Origin: Mycolicibacterium insubricum | GTDB lineage: Bacteria > Actinomycetota > Actinomycetes > Mycobacteriales > Mycobacteriaceae | DNA length: 64,000 nt | Assembly (NCBI RefSeq): GCF_010731615.1 | Contig: NZ_AP022618.1 | Location: forward strand, 2,418,001-2,482,000 | Direction of reading: 5' to 3' | Shown here: piece by piece, positions 60,623 through 64,000 of the stretch | How positions within the stretch are numbered: the stretch's first letter is position 1 | How the letters are laid out: each line of letters starts with the position of its first letter | The notes under the pieces: generated by a model | Told to the model about the DNA's origin: nothing | What the model saw: only the letters and a program-made list of their open reading frames with translations | Databases searched by the model: none | Position numbers and translations under genes: made by a program

Positions 60623-61330
60623 TTACTGCGCCGGTTTGGTGACGGTCACCGGCTTGTTCCAGTTCGACAGGGTCACCTGCACCGACGTGTTGGCGTTCGG
60701 GGAGATCTTGGCCCGGACCAGGTTGTGGTCGCCGTCGGGAGAGATCCACACGGTGCTGTCGATCGGCGCGGTGGCGTTGAGCTGCGGCAGCAGCTTGTTC
60801 GCCGCGTCGGCGCTGACCTTGCCGCTGACCTTGACGGTGTCGACGGTGCCGTTGAGCTTCTCGGTCTTCTCCGACTTCGCGTCGGAGAAGTTGGTCAGCA
60901 GGTTGGCCAGACCCTCGTTCGGATCGAGGATGACCGACGGGTCGTAGTACTTCTTGGCCTCGCCGACTTCGGAGTACTTGTCGCCGGTGATCTTGGCGTA
61001 GAGCAATCCGTCGGCGACGACGAACGGCACGTCCTTGGCCGTCTGGCCGAACATCGACACGTCAACCGTGCCCTGCGCGGCGGTGGCCGGCACGGTGGTC
61101 AGGTCACCCGAGAGCTTCTGCACCGGCATTTCCTCGATGGTGCCGGTGATCTCGATCTCGATATGCGCACTGGTCACGTTCTTGGTGGTCGCGGCCGATG
61201 AGCTCACCAGCGCGGCGCCGTCGGGCAGCGAGTCCTTCTTGCTCGGTGCGCAGCCGGCCATCAGGGCTACTACGGTGCCGGCGGCAACCAGCGAGGACAT
61301 CAGGGCGGTCGTACGGCGTCGCGTCTGCAT
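60623..61330 (-). CDS. lprG: Lipoprotein LprG
   Basis: 235 residues. Lipoprotein signal with basic MQTRRRTT, hydrophobic LVAAGTVVALMAG and lipobox LMAGC. The mature LppX/LprAFG fold contains IEIEITGTIEEMPVQKLSGDL, GLLYAKITGDKYSEVGEAKKYYDPS and TVWISPDGDHNLVRAKIS. It binds triacylated lipids and works with P55. The ATG at 61330 is chosen over 61339 because TACCAT lies 7 nt before it. Divergent from ribE. Confidence 0.93.
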   Translation of the reverse strand: MQTRRRTTALMSSLVAAGTVVALMAGCAPSKKDSLPDGAALVSSSAATTKNVTSAHIEIEITGTIEEMPVQKLSGDLTTVPATAAQGTVDVSMFGQTAKDVPFVVADGLLYAKITGDKYSEVGEAKKYYDPSVILDPNEGLANLLTNFSDAKSEKTEKLNGTVDTVKVSGKVSADAANKLLPQLNATAPIDSTVWISPDGDHNLVRAKISPNANTSVQVTLSNWNKPVTVTKPAQ

Positions 61331-61337
61331 GCCCTGC

Positions 61338-61343
61338 ATGGTA
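61338..61343 (-). promoter_or_regulatory. -10 element, leaderless promoter of lprG
   Basis: TACCAT on the minus strand, 7 nt before the ATG at 61330. Confidence 0.45.
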
Positions 61344-61374
61344 GTGGCTTGCGCGGAATTGCCGGGGCGCCGTT

Positions 61375-61380
61375 TACCCT
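61375..61380 (+). promoter_or_regulatory. -10 element of ribE
   Basis: TACCCT 6 nt before the GTG at 61387. Confidence 0.4.
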
Positions 61381-61386
61381 GTGGGC

Positions 61387-62004
61387 GTGTTCACCGGAAT
61401 AGTCGAGGAGCTCGGCGAGGTCGTCGAGGTGCAGGAATTCGCCGATGCGGCCCGATTCGTCATCCGCGGTCCGCTGGTGACCGCCGACGCCGGCCACGGC
61501 GATTCGATCGCCGTCAACGGCGTGTGCCTGACGGTCGTGGACGTCGCCGACGGGACGTTCTCCGCCGACGTGATGGCCGAGACGCTGGCCCGGTCCAGTC
61601 TGGGCGGACTGGGTCTCGGGTCGCCGGTCAACCTGGAACGCGCGGCCGCCGTCAACAGCCGCCTCGGCGGGCACATCGTGCAGGGGCACGTCGACGGCAC
61701 CGGCACGGTGATCGCCCGGACCCCGTCGCAGCACTGGGAGGTGGTGCGTTTCGCGCTGCCGGCCGAACTGGCGAAATACCTGGTGGAGAAGGGTTCCATC
61801 ACGGTCGACGGGACCTCGCTGACGGTGTCGGGCCTGGGCCGCGACGCCGACGGCGACTGGTTCGAGGTGTCGCTGATCCCGACCACGCTGGCGGCGACGA
61901 CCCTCGGTGCGGCCGTTGTCGGAACCCGGGTCAACCTGGAGGTCGACGTGCTCGCCAAATACGTCGAGCGGTTGCTGGCCGCCCGGGAGCAGCCGGGGGA
62001 GTAA
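61387..62004 (+). CDS. ribE: Riboflavin synthase, alpha chain
   Basis: 205 residues (called ribC in M. tuberculosis nomenclature). Two tandem lumazine-binding barrels: FTGIVEELGEV and SIAVNGVCLTVVDV in the first, GHIVQGHVDGTG and SITVDGTSLTVSGLG in the second. Dismutates two lumazines to riboflavin. The GTG at 61387 gives the conserved FTGIVEE start; the GTG at 61381 is in frame but would begin at the edge of the -10. No FMN riboswitch is visible upstream. Confidence 0.95.
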   Translation: MFTGIVEELGEVVEVQEFADAARFVIRGPLVTADAGHGDSIAVNGVCLTVVDVADGTFSADVMAETLARSSLGGLGLGSPVNLERAAAVNSRLGGHIVQGHVDGTGTVIARTPSQHWEVVRFALPAELAKYLVEKGSITVDGTSLTVSGLGRDADGDWFEVSLIPTTLAATTLGAAVVGTRVNLEVDVLAKYVERLLAAREQPGE

Positions 62005-62116
62005 CCCCCTGGTCTCGGTGGTTCATACTTGGTGAGCGTTTCGCGCGGTGATGCCGCACGCAGCGCGCCAGAGCGTCGAGGGTTCCAGCGTAGGAACCGG
62101 CAAGGTGGCAGGAAAG

Positions 62117-64000
<1,884 letters not shown>

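Noticed and set aside
61991..62116. FMN riboswitch before ribBA or ribE
   Set aside because: None of the conserved FMN-aptamer blocks could be found in the gaps; the gap before ribE is only about 56 bp and contains two promoters.

Overview
This is a GC-rich, gene-dense stretch of an actinobacterial chromosome. Gene content, order and protein sequence point to the genus Mycobacterium in the broad sense, most likely a fast-growing Mycolicibacterium-type species. Evidence includes mIHF, the P55/LprG pair, a PyrR-controlled pyr operon, an Ami1-type amidase, a PriA without helicase motifs, frequent GTG starts, and the absence of PE/PPE genes where M. tuberculosis carries them. No rRNA, tRNA, CRISPR array, insertion sequence or prophage was recognised; this is core chromosome with a few lineage-specific inserts.

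Layout. 1-2527: end of a probable LLM-type oxidoreductase, a double-hotdog thioesterase, a zinc metallopeptidase and an SRPBCC protein. 2640-4737: aspS and a 55-residue His-rich peptide. 4789-12586: a four-gene co-directional cassette (transglutaminase-DUF2126, circularly permuted ATP-grasp/alpha-E, second transglutaminase, zinc metallopeptidase), a predicted peptide-ligation/processing system of unknown product. 12692-20067: DUF3097 protein, a secreted Cys-rich protein, rarA, alaS, ruvX-like and mltG. 20045-24385: shikimate genes aroE, a small prepilin-peptidase-like protein, aroC, aroK and aroB. 24394-27071, on the minus strand: a COG0523 metallochaperone with a Fur/Zur-type box, an Ami1-type amidase and a four-helix membrane protein. 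27105-29572: pepQ, efp, nusB and a small acidic protein. 29582-32103: a divergent pair (serine hydrolase and MHS transporter). 32173-40810: the pyr operon pyrR-pyrB-pyrC-PH-like-carA-carB-pyrF, nearly all with 1-4 bp stop/start overlaps and a PyrR RNA-binding loop in its leader. 40864-45574: a secreted Gly/His-rich protein, then mihF, gmk, rpoZ, coaBC and metK. 45575-47316: an intergenic repeat array and two paralogous membrane proteins with C-terminal winged helices. 47283-50323: MHS transporter, HSL-family esterase, YhhN protein. 50320-57965: priA, a DUF2207 membrane protein, fmt, rsmB, a secreted Cys protein and rpe. 57976-64000: riboflavin genes ribD, ribE, ribBA and ribH, with the lipid exporter pair P55-lprG on the opposite strand between ribD and ribE, and the start of a membrane protein.

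Many transcription-unit heads show a TANNNT-type -10 hexamer exactly 6 to 8 nt before an ATG/GTG with no Shine-Dalgarno sequence, the signature of leaderless mRNAs. I used this to set several starts. mihF is notable: it has such a promoter for a 183-residue form and an in-frame Shine-Dalgarno start for the usual 105-residue form. Most convergent gene junctions carry a short hairpin containing or touching the stop codons. The least explained elements are the two membrane-winged-helix paralogues with duplicated promoters, the ATP-grasp/transglutaminase cassette, the repeat array behind metK, and the Zur-like box over the COG0523 promoter.
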